Of a stretch of DNA of 64,000 nt, positions 18,096-25,188 are shown piece by piece; position 1 is the first letter of the stretch; each line of letters begins with the position of its first letter. A model generated the notes under the pieces. The model was given only the letters and a program-made list of their open reading frames with translations, did not search any database and was not told the origin of the DNA. Made by a program: the position numbers and the translations under genes. Where the stretch lies: positions 6,262,001-6,326,000 of the forward strand of contig NZ_JBBOCA010000001.1 in assembly GCF_038002225.1 (NCBI RefSeq), in the 5' to 3' direction. The stretch is from Paenibacillus sp. FSL R7-0204 (GTDB lineage Bacteria > Bacillota > Bacilli > Paenibacillales > Paenibacillaceae).

Positions 18096-18691
18096 TGGGC
18101 TTCCTGTCTGTCCTTAGCTTCGCCCATAAGCTGACCGCTGAGCGGCTCTCGCCGGGGGGACTGGCTATCGACGCCACCGTGGGGACCGGCGCCGACACTC
18201 TGTTCCTCGCCAAGGCGGCCGGGCCGCGCGGCGGGGTGTACGGGTTCGACATCCAGCCGCAGGCGCTGGCTCTTGCCGGCGAGCGCCTGCGGCTGGCCCG
18301 GGAGGAAGCGCCTGCTGCGCTGGCTCCCGTGACGCTGCTGCTGCAGAGCCATGCAGCCATGGCTGCAGCCGTTCCGCCCGCCTGGCGCGGAACGGTCTCG
18401 GCGGTGATGTTCAACCTCGGCTATCTGCCTGCGGGCGATGCCGATAAGACCATCATCACCGAACCGGCAAGCACGCTGGCCGCGCTGGAGGCGGCGCTAG
18501 CGCTGCTTCGCCCGGGCGGGATCATCACGGCCGTGCTGTATCCCGGCCACGAAGGCGGCGGCAGCGAAGCCGCCGCTGTCGAAGCCTGGGCCGCCGGACT
18601 GGCCCAGCAGGACGCGCAGACTATCGTGTACCGGCAGCTTCAGCGAGAGTCTGCCCCGTATGTTGTAGCTGTAGAGAAGAAAAGAAGCTGA
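18095..18691 (+). CDS. mnmM: SAM-dependent methyltransferase YtqB/MnmM
   Basis: Class I methyltransferase of the YtqB family. In B. subtilis YtqB (MnmM) completes 5-methylaminomethyl-2-thiouridine in tRNA wobble positions, replacing the methyltransferase half of MnmC. The 198-residue protein has the SAM motif AIDATVGTGADTLFLA (about residues 24-39), GFDIQPQAL, and the family motif MFNLGYLPAGDADKTIITEP. The DNA is notably GC-rich (GGCCGGGCCGCGCGGCGGGG near 18220). Starts on the last base of the ytqA stop codon. Confidence 0.88.
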   Translation: MGFLSVLSFAHKLTAERLSPGGLAIDATVGTGADTLFLAKAAGPRGGVYGFDIQPQALALAGERLRLAREEAPAALAPVTLLLQSHAAMAAAVPPAWRGTVSAVMFNLGYLPAGDADKTIITEPASTLAALEAALALLRPGGIITAVLYPGHEGGGSEAAAVEAWAAGLAQQDAQTIVYRQLQRESAPYVVAVEKKRS

Positions 18692-18701
18692 TCAGAGATT
18701 G

Positions 18702-18733
18702 CAATCGCCCAGTTTTCGCAGCGATTGTATTTT
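18702..18733 (+). terminator. terminator of ytqA-ytqB
   Basis: CAATCGC/GCGATTG stem followed by TATTTT, 10 nt after the ytqB stop. Confidence 0.7.
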
Positions 18734-18811
18734 CCCGGGACACTATCATCGGGTTGACAGCCCGGGACAAGACAAATCACCAATTCTATTATCAGGAAGG
18801 AAGATGTTGTA

Positions 18812-19780
18812 ATGACGAAACCATATCCTCTGAAATTTCAGCCGGAATTCAAAGAACGTGTCTGGGGAGGCCGGGCGCTGGAGAAATTCGGCCTGGATCT
18901 GCCCGAAGGCCATATCGGCGAAGGCTGGATGATTGCCGATCATCCGAACGGCACCTCCTCTGTAGTCAACGGCGAGCTGGCCGGACAAGGCCTGGATGCC
19001 ATCCGTGAGCAGTTCGGGCACGAGTGGTTCGGCAGCAAGGGCATCACGGAGGAAGGCGGAAGATTCCCGCTGCTGATCAAGCTGCTGGATTGCAACGATA
19101 ACCTCTCCGTACAGGTTCACCCTACGGATGATTATGCCGGTCTTCCCAAGGGAGAGCTGGGCAAAACCGAAATGTGGTACGTGCTGGACGCCAAGCCGGG
19201 CGCCAAAATCATCTACGGCCTGAAGGAAGGCGTCACCCGCGAGATGCTGAAGGACGCGCTGGAGAACGGAACGGTTATGGACAGCCTGCAGGAAGTGACT
19301 GTAGCTGCCGGTGACTCCTTCTATATCCCTGCCGGGACTGTACATGCATTGTGTGCAGGAGTCGTTGTAGCAGAGATCCAGCAGAACTCTGACACTACAT
19401 ACCGGATTTACGATTATGACCGTCCGGGTCTGGACGGGAAGCCGCGCGAGCTGCATATCGAGGATTCCCTGAATGTGACTGCCTATGAGGGAGCAGGCGC
19501 GACTTCGATGAAGACAGATGGTGCTGTGGCCGGGGAATGGCTTAGAATTGCCTCCTCGCCTTATTTTATTGTGGAAAAAGGAATCGTCTCTGGTGAATGG
19601 CAGCTCGCCACCACCGATGACAGCTTCACCATTCTGGTGATCTGTGAGGGCAGCGGCCATCTGATCTGGGAGGGCGGCTCCCAGCCATATGCAGCGGGCG
19701 AATGCTATCTGCTTCCGTCCAGCCTCGGCGCTTACAGTATTGAAGGACAATCTACAGTGCTGCGCTCTTATCTGCCTTAA
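18812..19780 (+). CDS. manA: mannose-6-phosphate isomerase, class I
   Basis: Zinc enzyme interconverting mannose 6-phosphate and fructose 6-phosphate. The 322-residue cupin protein has LDCNDNLSVQVHPTDDYA (zinc-binding Gln and His, about residues 92-109), GKTEMWYVLDAKPGAKIIYG (zinc Glu) and FYIPAGTVHALCAG (zinc His). This short Bacillus-type ManA lacks the helical insertion of the E. coli enzyme. Ribosome site AAGGAAG. No neighbouring mannose transporter, so a house-keeping role in mannose use or GDP-mannose supply is likely. Confidence 0.95.
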   Translation: MTKPYPLKFQPEFKERVWGGRALEKFGLDLPEGHIGEGWMIADHPNGTSSVVNGELAGQGLDAIREQFGHEWFGSKGITEEGGRFPLLIKLLDCNDNLSVQVHPTDDYAGLPKGELGKTEMWYVLDAKPGAKIIYGLKEGVTREMLKDALENGTVMDSLQEVTVAAGDSFYIPAGTVHALCAGVVVAEIQQNSDTTYRIYDYDRPGLDGKPRELHIEDSLNVTAYEGAGATSMKTDGAVAGEWLRIASSPYFIVEKGIVSGEWQLATTDDSFTILVICEGSGHLIWEGGSQPYAAGECYLLPSSLGAYSIEGQSTVLRSYLP

Positions 19781-19867
19781 GCAGCCGGACTGCGTTTCAC
19801 TTGGATCAGAAGCAACAGGTACTCTTTACGCTAGGAATGCTGAATTTCACTTTCAGGAGGACAGGCG

Positions 19868-20818
19868 ATGACTGAGAACACTTTTACCATGACTGATCCC
19901 TTAGATGTCAAAATCCATGTCTATGAATGGCTGCCGGACGCGGGAACGGAGATCCGGGGGATTGTGCAGATTGCACACGGTATGTGTGAGACGGCTGGGC
20001 GGTATGCCCGGTTCGCCTCGGCGCTCACCGCAGCCGGTTATGCTGTGTATGCCAATGACCACCGGGGACATGGCCTTACCGCCGGCAGAGTCAACCTGCT
20101 CGGCGACAGCGGGGAGAACGGCTTCTACTGGATGCGGCGCAATCTCCTTCAGCTTGCAGAGCTCGCCTGCTCCCGGCATGAGCACGTGCCTATCTTCCTG
20201 TTCGCGCACAGCATGGGCTCATTTCTGGCTCAGAAGCTGATGTGCGAGGAAGGCCACGAGATCTACAGCGGCTTCATCCTCAGCGGCACCAACGGTCCCC
20301 GGGGCATGCTGCGGCTGGCGGAGTCCTTGTCGAAGGTGCAGTTAAGGCTCCAGGGAGACCACCACCGCAGCGTGTTGCTGAACGGAATTGTGTTTGGCGC
20401 ATACAACCGCTCCTTTTCTCCGGTCCGGACGGCTTTTGACTGGCTGAGCAGCGACCCGGAGGAGGTGGACCACTTCATTGCCGACCCGTACTGCGGGGCG
20501 ATCTGCACCACCCGCTTCTTCCGGGATTTCTTCCATATGCTGCGGGAGCTTCATACCAAATCCACTCTTCAGCACTTATGCAGCAACAAGCCGGTCTACC
20601 TGTTCGCAGGCGAGAAGGACCCTGTGGGGAGTAATGGCCAAGGGGTGATACGTCTGGCTGAGTTATACCGGAAGCAAGGGCTTCAGGATGTAGAATGCAG
20701 GCTGTATCCGGGAGGCCGGCATGAGATGCTGAACGAGGTCAACCGGGACGAGGTTACGGCCGATGTGCTGGACTGGCTCGCCCGCCACCTGCCTGCCGGG
20801 TCCATGATTAGTTATTAA
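19868..20818 (+). CDS. alpha/beta hydrolase, lysophospholipase/monoglyceride lipase type
   Basis: Serine hydrolase probably acting on lysophospholipid or monoacylglycerol. The 316-residue protein has the Hydrolase_4 pattern: IVQIAHGMCETAGRYARFA, YANDHRGHG, nucleophile elbow FAHSMGSFLA (Ser about residue 120), Asp in FAGEKDPVG and catalytic His in GGRHEMLNE near the C-terminus. No signal peptide, so cytosolic. The start has AGGAGG at good spacing. It lies 87 nt after manA, with which it may be cotranscribed. Confidence 0.88.
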   Translation: MTENTFTMTDPLDVKIHVYEWLPDAGTEIRGIVQIAHGMCETAGRYARFASALTAAGYAVYANDHRGHGLTAGRVNLLGDSGENGFYWMRRNLLQLAELACSRHEHVPIFLFAHSMGSFLAQKLMCEEGHEIYSGFILSGTNGPRGMLRLAESLSKVQLRLQGDHHRSVLLNGIVFGAYNRSFSPVRTAFDWLSSDPEEVDHFIADPYCGAICTTRFFRDFFHMLRELHTKSTLQHLCSNKPVYLFAGEKDPVGSNGQGVIRLAELYRKQGLQDVECRLYPGGRHEMLNEVNRDEVTADVLDWLARHLPAGSMISY

Positions 20819-20828
20819 CAAAAACAAC

Positions 20829-20868
20829 AAGGCAGCGATTCCCCTCTTATTGGGAGGATCGCTGCCTT
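20829..20868. terminator. bidirectional terminator
   Basis: AAGGCAGCGAT ... ATCGCTGCCTT hairpin between the hydrolase and the convergent aldehyde dehydrogenase. Confidence 0.85.
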
Positions 20869-20896
20869 GTGTTTATTGGAATTGCGGAACCGGTCT

Positions 20897-22330
20897 CTAC
20901 ACATTAAAAGATATCAGCTTCAGCTGTGTCATCTCCTGTACGGCGTAAGCAACGCCTTCGGTTCCCTTACCGCTGTCTTTCACACCGCCATACGGCATAT
21001 GATCCACTCTGAACGTCGGAATATCATTAACGACTACACCGCCGGCCTCAAGTTCACGGGCAGCCTGAAAAGCGCGCTTGATGTCAGAGGTATACACCCC
21101 CGCCATCAAACCGTAGCGTGAAGAATTCACCTCGCGGATTGCCTCCTCCCAGTGGTCAAAGGGCAGAAGCACCGCAACGGGTCCGAATATCTCCTCTGTC
21201 CATACCTTGGCGCTGCGGGGCACCTGAGTCAACAGGGTAGGGGCAATAATATTTCTGGCTGAGCGCAGGCCGCCTGTTTCGATCACAGCGCCGCCTGCCA
21301 CGGCTTCCCCGATCCAATTCATAATACGGTCTGCCGCCTTCTCCGAAATCAGTGAGGTCACATCCGTAGCTTCTTCCAGCGGGGACCCGGTTATAAGCTT
21401 TGCTGCTGCTGTGACAAAATGTTGTTTGAATTCTTCATAGAGCGATTGATGGACTAGAATCCGCTGCAAGGAAATACAGACTTGCCCGTTATAGGCAAAA
21501 GCACCACTGACACACCGGGCGGCAACCGCCGCAATGTCTGTGTTCTCATCAATAATCAAAGCAGCGTTGGACCCAAGCTCCAGAGTGGTGCGGCGCAAAC
21601 CCGCCTGCCGCTGAATCAGCTGGCCCACGGCATAGCTCCCGGTAAAGCTGATCTTGCGGACCAGCGGATGGGTCGTCAGTACTTCCCCCAGCTCCGCTCC
21701 CTCACCGGTCACAATATTCAGCACTCCGGCCGGCAGCCCCGCCTCTTGAAACAGCCCGGCAAGCAGCAACCCGCTTAGCGGTGTCTGCTCCGCCGGTTTC
21801 AACACAATGGTGTTGCCGGCCGCAAGGGCCGGTCCCACCTTATGGGCTACCAGATTAAACGGAAAATTAAACGGAGTAATAGCTGTTACAACCCCGATGG
21901 GGACCCGGATTGTAAAGCCGAAATGCTGGTGTCCGCCTTCAGCCGCATCCATCGCAACCTGCTCACCGGTCACCTGTTTTGCAGCTTCGGCTGCAAAACG
22001 GTAGGTCTCCACGGTCCGGGCAATTTCGCCTCTGGCTGCCTTGAGGGGCTTGGCCGCTTCCATTGCTATCACCCGGGCCAGTTCTTCCCTGCGCTCGTCA
22101 ATCAGCCCGGCCACCCGGTATAGAATCTCGCTGCGCTGATAGGCCGTCATCCGCCCGAAGACAGCAAAGGCTTCGTGAGCCGCCTCGATTGCCCGCACTC
22201 CCTCAGAGGCATCTGCCTGGGCAATCCGTGCCAATACTTCCCCGCTGTATGGATTATATAAGTCCTTGTATTTCCCGGCCTTGTGCCACTGGCCGGACAT
22301 CCATAAGCCGTAACATTCCTGCAGCTTCAA
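20897..22330 (-). CDS. NAD(P)-dependent aldehyde dehydrogenase
   Basis: Oxidises an aldehyde to its acid; exact substrate unknown (lactaldehyde, phosphonoacetaldehyde or succinic-semialdehyde types are the nearest by motif). The 477-residue protein has the full fold: ITPFNFPFNLVAHKVGPALA, the NAD site SFTGSYAVGQLI, general base region TLELGSNAALI (Glu) and the catalytic Cys in AYNGQVCISLQR. The start is TTG at 22330, 9 nt after GGGAG; no ATG fits. It follows directly on a gene remnant whose end overlaps the ribosome site. Confidence 0.9.
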   Translation of the reverse strand: MKLQECYGLWMSGQWHKAGKYKDLYNPYSGEVLARIAQADASEGVRAIEAAHEAFAVFGRMTAYQRSEILYRVAGLIDERREELARVIAMEAAKPLKAARGEIARTVETYRFAAEAAKQVTGEQVAMDAAEGGHQHFGFTIRVPIGVVTAITPFNFPFNLVAHKVGPALAAGNTIVLKPAEQTPLSGLLLAGLFQEAGLPAGVLNIVTGEGAELGEVLTTHPLVRKISFTGSYAVGQLIQRQAGLRRTTLELGSNAALIIDENTDIAAVAARCVSGAFAYNGQVCISLQRILVHQSLYEEFKQHFVTAAAKLITGSPLEEATDVTSLISEKAADRIMNWIGEAVAGGAVIETGGLRSARNIIAPTLLTQVPRSAKVWTEEIFGPVAVLLPFDHWEEAIREVNSSRYGLMAGVYTSDIKRAFQAARELEAGGVVVNDIPTFRVDHMPYGGVKDSGKGTEGVAYAVQEMTQLKLISFNV

Positions 22331-22336
22331 ATTTTC

Positions 22337-22662
22337 TCACTCCCTATTTGCAAGTTGCAGCCATGCTGTATGAATATCGGCTGCCCGAATCTCGCCCTGA
22401 TGACCGGCGAGATGACGGTGGACCTCCTGCTTCCGGTGCCAGCGCAAGGCTGGCGGCAGTTCCAGCAGCAGCACCGCTAGCGCATCGCTGGCTTCAGGAG
22501 TAAACCGCTGTTCATAGCTTTCACGGGCAGCTCCAAACTGCCATAGCGGCTGTACTATACCCGAGATTTGCCAGCGGCCCGGCATATCCGAAGAGCTTCA
22601 TTCCGTCCAGAGCCTGAACCAGGATTTCAGCATCTTGTTGGCCTAACTGCGGCCGGTTGCCG
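22337..22662 (-). pseudogene. frameshifted remnant between the kinase and aldehyde dehydrogenase genes
   Basis: Function not recognised. Two overlapping minus-strand frames look like one broken gene. Frame one continues in phase from just after the kinase stop (22665) and reads QQDAEILVQALDGMKLFGYA before stopping at 22521. Frame two is open from about 22596 to the TGA at 22337 and ends SYEQRFTPEASDALAVLLLE and then HRHLAGHQGEIRAADIHTAW. Both show ordered amphipathic composition. The overlap at 22521-22596 is where a shift would join them. Alternatively only the 82-codon second frame (ATG 22585) is translated; it lacks a convincing ribosome site. Confidence 0.45.
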
Positions 22663-22664
22663 CG

Positions 22665-23507
22665 TTAAAAATATTCTGCTAAAACCTCCGCTAAAGCCTG
22701 TTTGTAGGCATTTAAATCATACGAAGAGTTATTTGCTTTTTTCTTGGCGATAGTTAGGCCGTTATATATCTTCTCTTCCAGTTCCCGTCTTGCCTCAAGA
22801 ACCTGAAGCGTTCCTTCTAAGCCCTGGTGGCCCTGTCCTAAGCCATACCCCTGGGTGGTGAAATATTTGATGAACCCTTCCGACCACTCTTGGGCTCTTT
22901 CCTGGACCGCTTTGCGGAAAGCATATTCCAGATCGTCCTGTTCGATAACAATCAGCAGCGGATTCAAAGACTTAATGATGGCCTCCAGCTCCAGAATGTA
23001 GCTTATCATGTACTCGTCCGCTGCTTCATTCTTGATCATTCCCATGGTTACAGGGTTCTGAATGAAAGAGCAATCAAACACATACGTGTCCGTTCCCTGC
23101 AAGGCCATCTCCGTAAACTGTCCCCATCTTGCTGTAATCAGCTTCCTGTGCTGAGCCAGCGGCAGTTCATATACATCCTTCCGGGCTAATGTGTCCATCC
23201 ATTCCTTTGGAAGGAGAGGCTCGTGTTCATTTACTATTTTCCGGTATTCGACAAGGTAATAGCCGTCATGAAAAGTTGTCCGCGGACTTAATATATGCCT
23301 TGAATCGGCCCACATCCCCAGCAGCTCATCGTACTCTGCCTTTGTAAGACAAGCGGCGCCGTCATAATCCGCCGGATGATCCAAATTCCCCTCAAGGAAT
23401 AGCTGAGCATTATTGCCCGCCTCCGTAAGAATTTCGTAAACCAGCTGTGCCGCTGTGGACTTCCCGAAGCCGGGTAGACCCTCGATTAAGATTAATTTCG
23501 GTTGCAT
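22665..23507 (-). CDS. P-loop NTPase, kinase-like
   Basis: Probable nucleotide/small-molecule kinase of the AAA/thymidylate-kinase-like P-loop group; substrate unknown. The 280-residue protein has Walker A GLPGFGKST at residues 10-18, a lid-like central region rich in acidic residues, and IVIEQDDLEYAFRKAVQER, which could provide the base-contacting segment. The start at 23507 is 7 nt after GGGGGA; an ATG five codons earlier has no such site. The whole patch 22.3-25.2 kb looks accessory, with remnants and repeats around it. Confidence 0.7.
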   Translation of the reverse strand: MQPKLILIEGLPGFGKSTAAQLVYEILTEAGNNAQLFLEGNLDHPADYDGAACLTKAEYDELLGMWADSRHILSPRTTFHDGYYLVEYRKIVNEHEPLLPKEWMDTLARKDVYELPLAQHRKLITARWGQFTEMALQGTDTYVFDCSFIQNPVTMGMIKNEAADEYMISYILELEAIIKSLNPLLIVIEQDDLEYAFRKAVQERAQEWSEGFIKYFTTQGYGLGQGHQGLEGTLQVLEARRELEEKIYNGLTIAKKKANNSSYDLNAYKQALAEVLAEYF

Positions 23508-23562
23508 GCATCGTTCCCCCATTCACGATTTAGAAGGATAGGCAGGGAAAGAGCCAATACAA

Positions 23563-23800
23563 TTAGGTGTTCACTTTAGTGTACTCGCTGATTGAGGCAT
23601 GTGGAATTTCAGCTAATTCTCCTAACAAGGTACGAAAAGCCATACCGTGTCCGGTAATAATCACCTTTTGGAAGCCCAAATATTGGTTAATCACCTTCTC
23701 CACACGGTTCCTCATCAGTTCCTTGGATTCCCACAGCTTAGTTGCCCCGGGAGGATAAGCTCCGCCGTCTATTCGCCCAAAAACGGTCAGAGTCTCACTG
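23563..23800 (-). pseudogene. 5'-truncated histidine phosphatase (phosphoglycerate-mutase-like)
   Basis: Reading the minus strand from about 23800 to the TAA at 23563-23565 gives a continuous frame containing KLWESKELMRNRVEKVINQY and then KVIITGHGMAFRTLLGELAE. The segment VIITGHGMAFRTL is the second catalytic-His block of the histidine phosphatase superfamily. The first block (RHG) is absent. Upstream the frame runs into the nucleotidyltransferase gene, with no start codon except an internal ATG in ELMRNRV. This is best explained as the 3' end of a gene whose 5' part was lost. Confidence 0.65.
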
Positions 23801-24382
23801 CCCCCAAGGAACCACCTTAAGCTCCGGCCATTTACTCTTCCATTTCTGCGTTTTGGTATGGTAAATCTCTTGGGTAATCAGCGCTTTGTTGGGCCGCAGA
23901 ACCAGTTGAAACAAATCCTCCAGACCAAATGGAGCATAAATCTTCCATTCACCGTTCAGCTCAAGCCTTGCTCCCAGCGAGGTCACTGTAGTCGGCCAGC
24001 TGTCGATTGCTGCTTCCAGGGAGAGGTAGGGGGTGATCTCCACACCGAACTTCTGCGGATACCACAGATGAACCCGAGCCTGATTTTTGAGATCGACCGG
24101 GATAGCAATATCCTTAAAAAGCTCCCTGCCCTTAGCAACCATCGCATCCTCAGCAGCATAACTCAAATCGGCCGCATCATAGTAAATAATATCGATGTCA
24201 CTAATTCCGTACCCCGGCGCTCGCCCGGTAAGCTCATTCCACACCGTTTGCACCAAGCATCCTGCACCTATGTAGTAAGGGAACGGGGCCAAACCTTGGG
24301 CACGCTTGAAAATATCCATTAGCAATGTATCGCGGGTGAATAGCTCCGTAAGACGATTATACATTTCATAGCAACTATCCAT
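23795..24382 (-). CDS. nucleotidyltransferase family protein (DUF925/COG3575 type)
   Basis: Predicted nucleotidyltransferase-fold protein of unknown role. The 195-residue protein has YYIGAGCLVQTVWNELTGRA (the glycine-rich start of the fold), GISDIDIIYYDAADL (D-x-D metal site, about residues 67-70) and VDLKNQARVHLWYPQKFG, as in COG3575. The start at 24382, after GGGGGAT, overlaps the upstream GNAT gene by 8 nt, so the two are coupled. The 3' end overlaps the remnant histidine phosphatase frame by a few bases, showing that the deletion junction lies here. Confidence 0.75.
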   Translation of the reverse strand: MDSCYEMYNRLTELFTRDTLLMDIFKRAQGLAPFPYYIGAGCLVQTVWNELTGRAPGYGISDIDIIYYDAADLSYAAEDAMVAKGRELFKDIAIPVDLKNQARVHLWYPQKFGVEITPYLSLEAAIDSWPTTVTSLGARLELNGEWKIYAPFGLEDLFQLVLRPNKALITQEIYHTKTQKWKSKWPELKVVPWGQ

Positions 24383-24923
24383 CGCCCAGATCCCCCACAC
24401 TCCCGCTAGACAGCCCGTACTGCAAAATCAGCTGCGTTCCCTTGCTCCCGCTGCGCCGCAGGCCGTGATCCTGAAATCCGGCGCGGAGATATAGCTGACT
24501 GGCGGCGGTATTGCGTTCATTCACAGCCAGCACCATCTGTCGGGCTTCAGGGTAGTGACGGCGGATAAAATCCGGCAGCAGTGCCATCGCTGCTTTGGCG
24601 AACCCGCGGCCCTGGCTGGCGCAGTCCATCAGGAAGACCCGGAGAAGAACTGCTCCTTGGTAGTCCTGGTAGAAATTCGAGATACCTTCACCAGTATGTA
24701 GGATGAAGAAGCCTACCGCCCGTTCTCCATGAGCAATAACCACCCCGGCCTTACCGGCATCCTCCCTGAGGTCCTGAAGCGTCTCCTCCGGCAGCCCGGT
24801 GAACTGCAACTGCTCCGCCGGAAGCTTAAAGCCAAGTAACTGGTCCTTGAATTGCTCCCCGTGCTCGTCACCGTACCTAAACAATGATATGTGCTGCTCC
24901 TGACTCAACTGTATGCCCCCCAT
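24375..24923 (-). CDS. GNAT family N-acetyltransferase
   Basis: Acetyltransferase of unknown substrate, about 182 residues. Motif A is degenerate-looking but present: LLRVFLMDCASQGRGFAKAA (Q-x-x-G-x-G/A), followed by VLAVNERNTAASQLYLRAGF, the normal GNAT end. Several starts are possible; the ATG at 24923 has CGGGAG 10 nt upstream, while those at 24944 and 24962 have poor spacing. The upstream flank is the 51-bp repeat array, so the 5' end of the transcription unit lies in repetitive DNA. Confidence 0.75.
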   Translation of the reverse strand: MGGIQLSQEQHISLFRYGDEHGEQFKDQLLGFKLPAEQLQFTGLPEETLQDLREDAGKAGVVIAHGERAVGFFILHTGEGISNFYQDYQGAVLLRVFLMDCASQGRGFAKAAMALLPDFIRRHYPEARQMVLAVNERNTAASQLYLRAGFQDHGLRRSGSKGTQLILQYGLSSGSVGDLGDG

Positions 24924-24960
24924 AGGTAACCGACTCCCGCTCATGCTCCCTTGCGGCCGC

Positions 24961-25155
24961 AACGCCGAATGTGGTCGATTTTTCGATTACATTTGGTCCA
25001 CGTGCCCACGCAACGCCGAATGTAGTCGGTTTTTCGATTACATTTGGCCGACGTGCCCACACAGCGCTAATTGTGGTCGGTTTTTCGATTACACTTGGTT
25101 CAAGCGCCCACGGAACGCCGGATGTGTTCAGTTTTTCGCATACATCCGCATCGGC
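24961..25155. repeat. 51-bp tandem repeat, about four copies
   Basis: Units begin at 24961, 25012, 25063 and 25114 (the last diverged and partial), an exact 51-bp period. The core reads GAATGTGGTCGATTTTTCGA, then TTACATTTGGTCC and a GC-rich tail. The period is a multiple of three, so both strands read as 17-residue repeats, but no start or ribosome site supports a gene. Single diverged copies of the core occur at 61598 and 61766. Confidence 0.85.
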
Positions 25156-25188
25156 AGGCAGGTGTCCAGTGTAGTCATGGGCATTCCC

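Noticed and set aside
18740..18811. Promoter TTGACA at 18754 for manA
   Set aside because: The only -10-like TATTAT is 27 nt away; spacing does not fit.
24961..25155. CRISPR array or repeat-protein gene
   Set aside because: Units are directly adjacent without spacers, so not CRISPR. Both strands read through as 17-residue repeats, but no ribosome site or start supports a gene.
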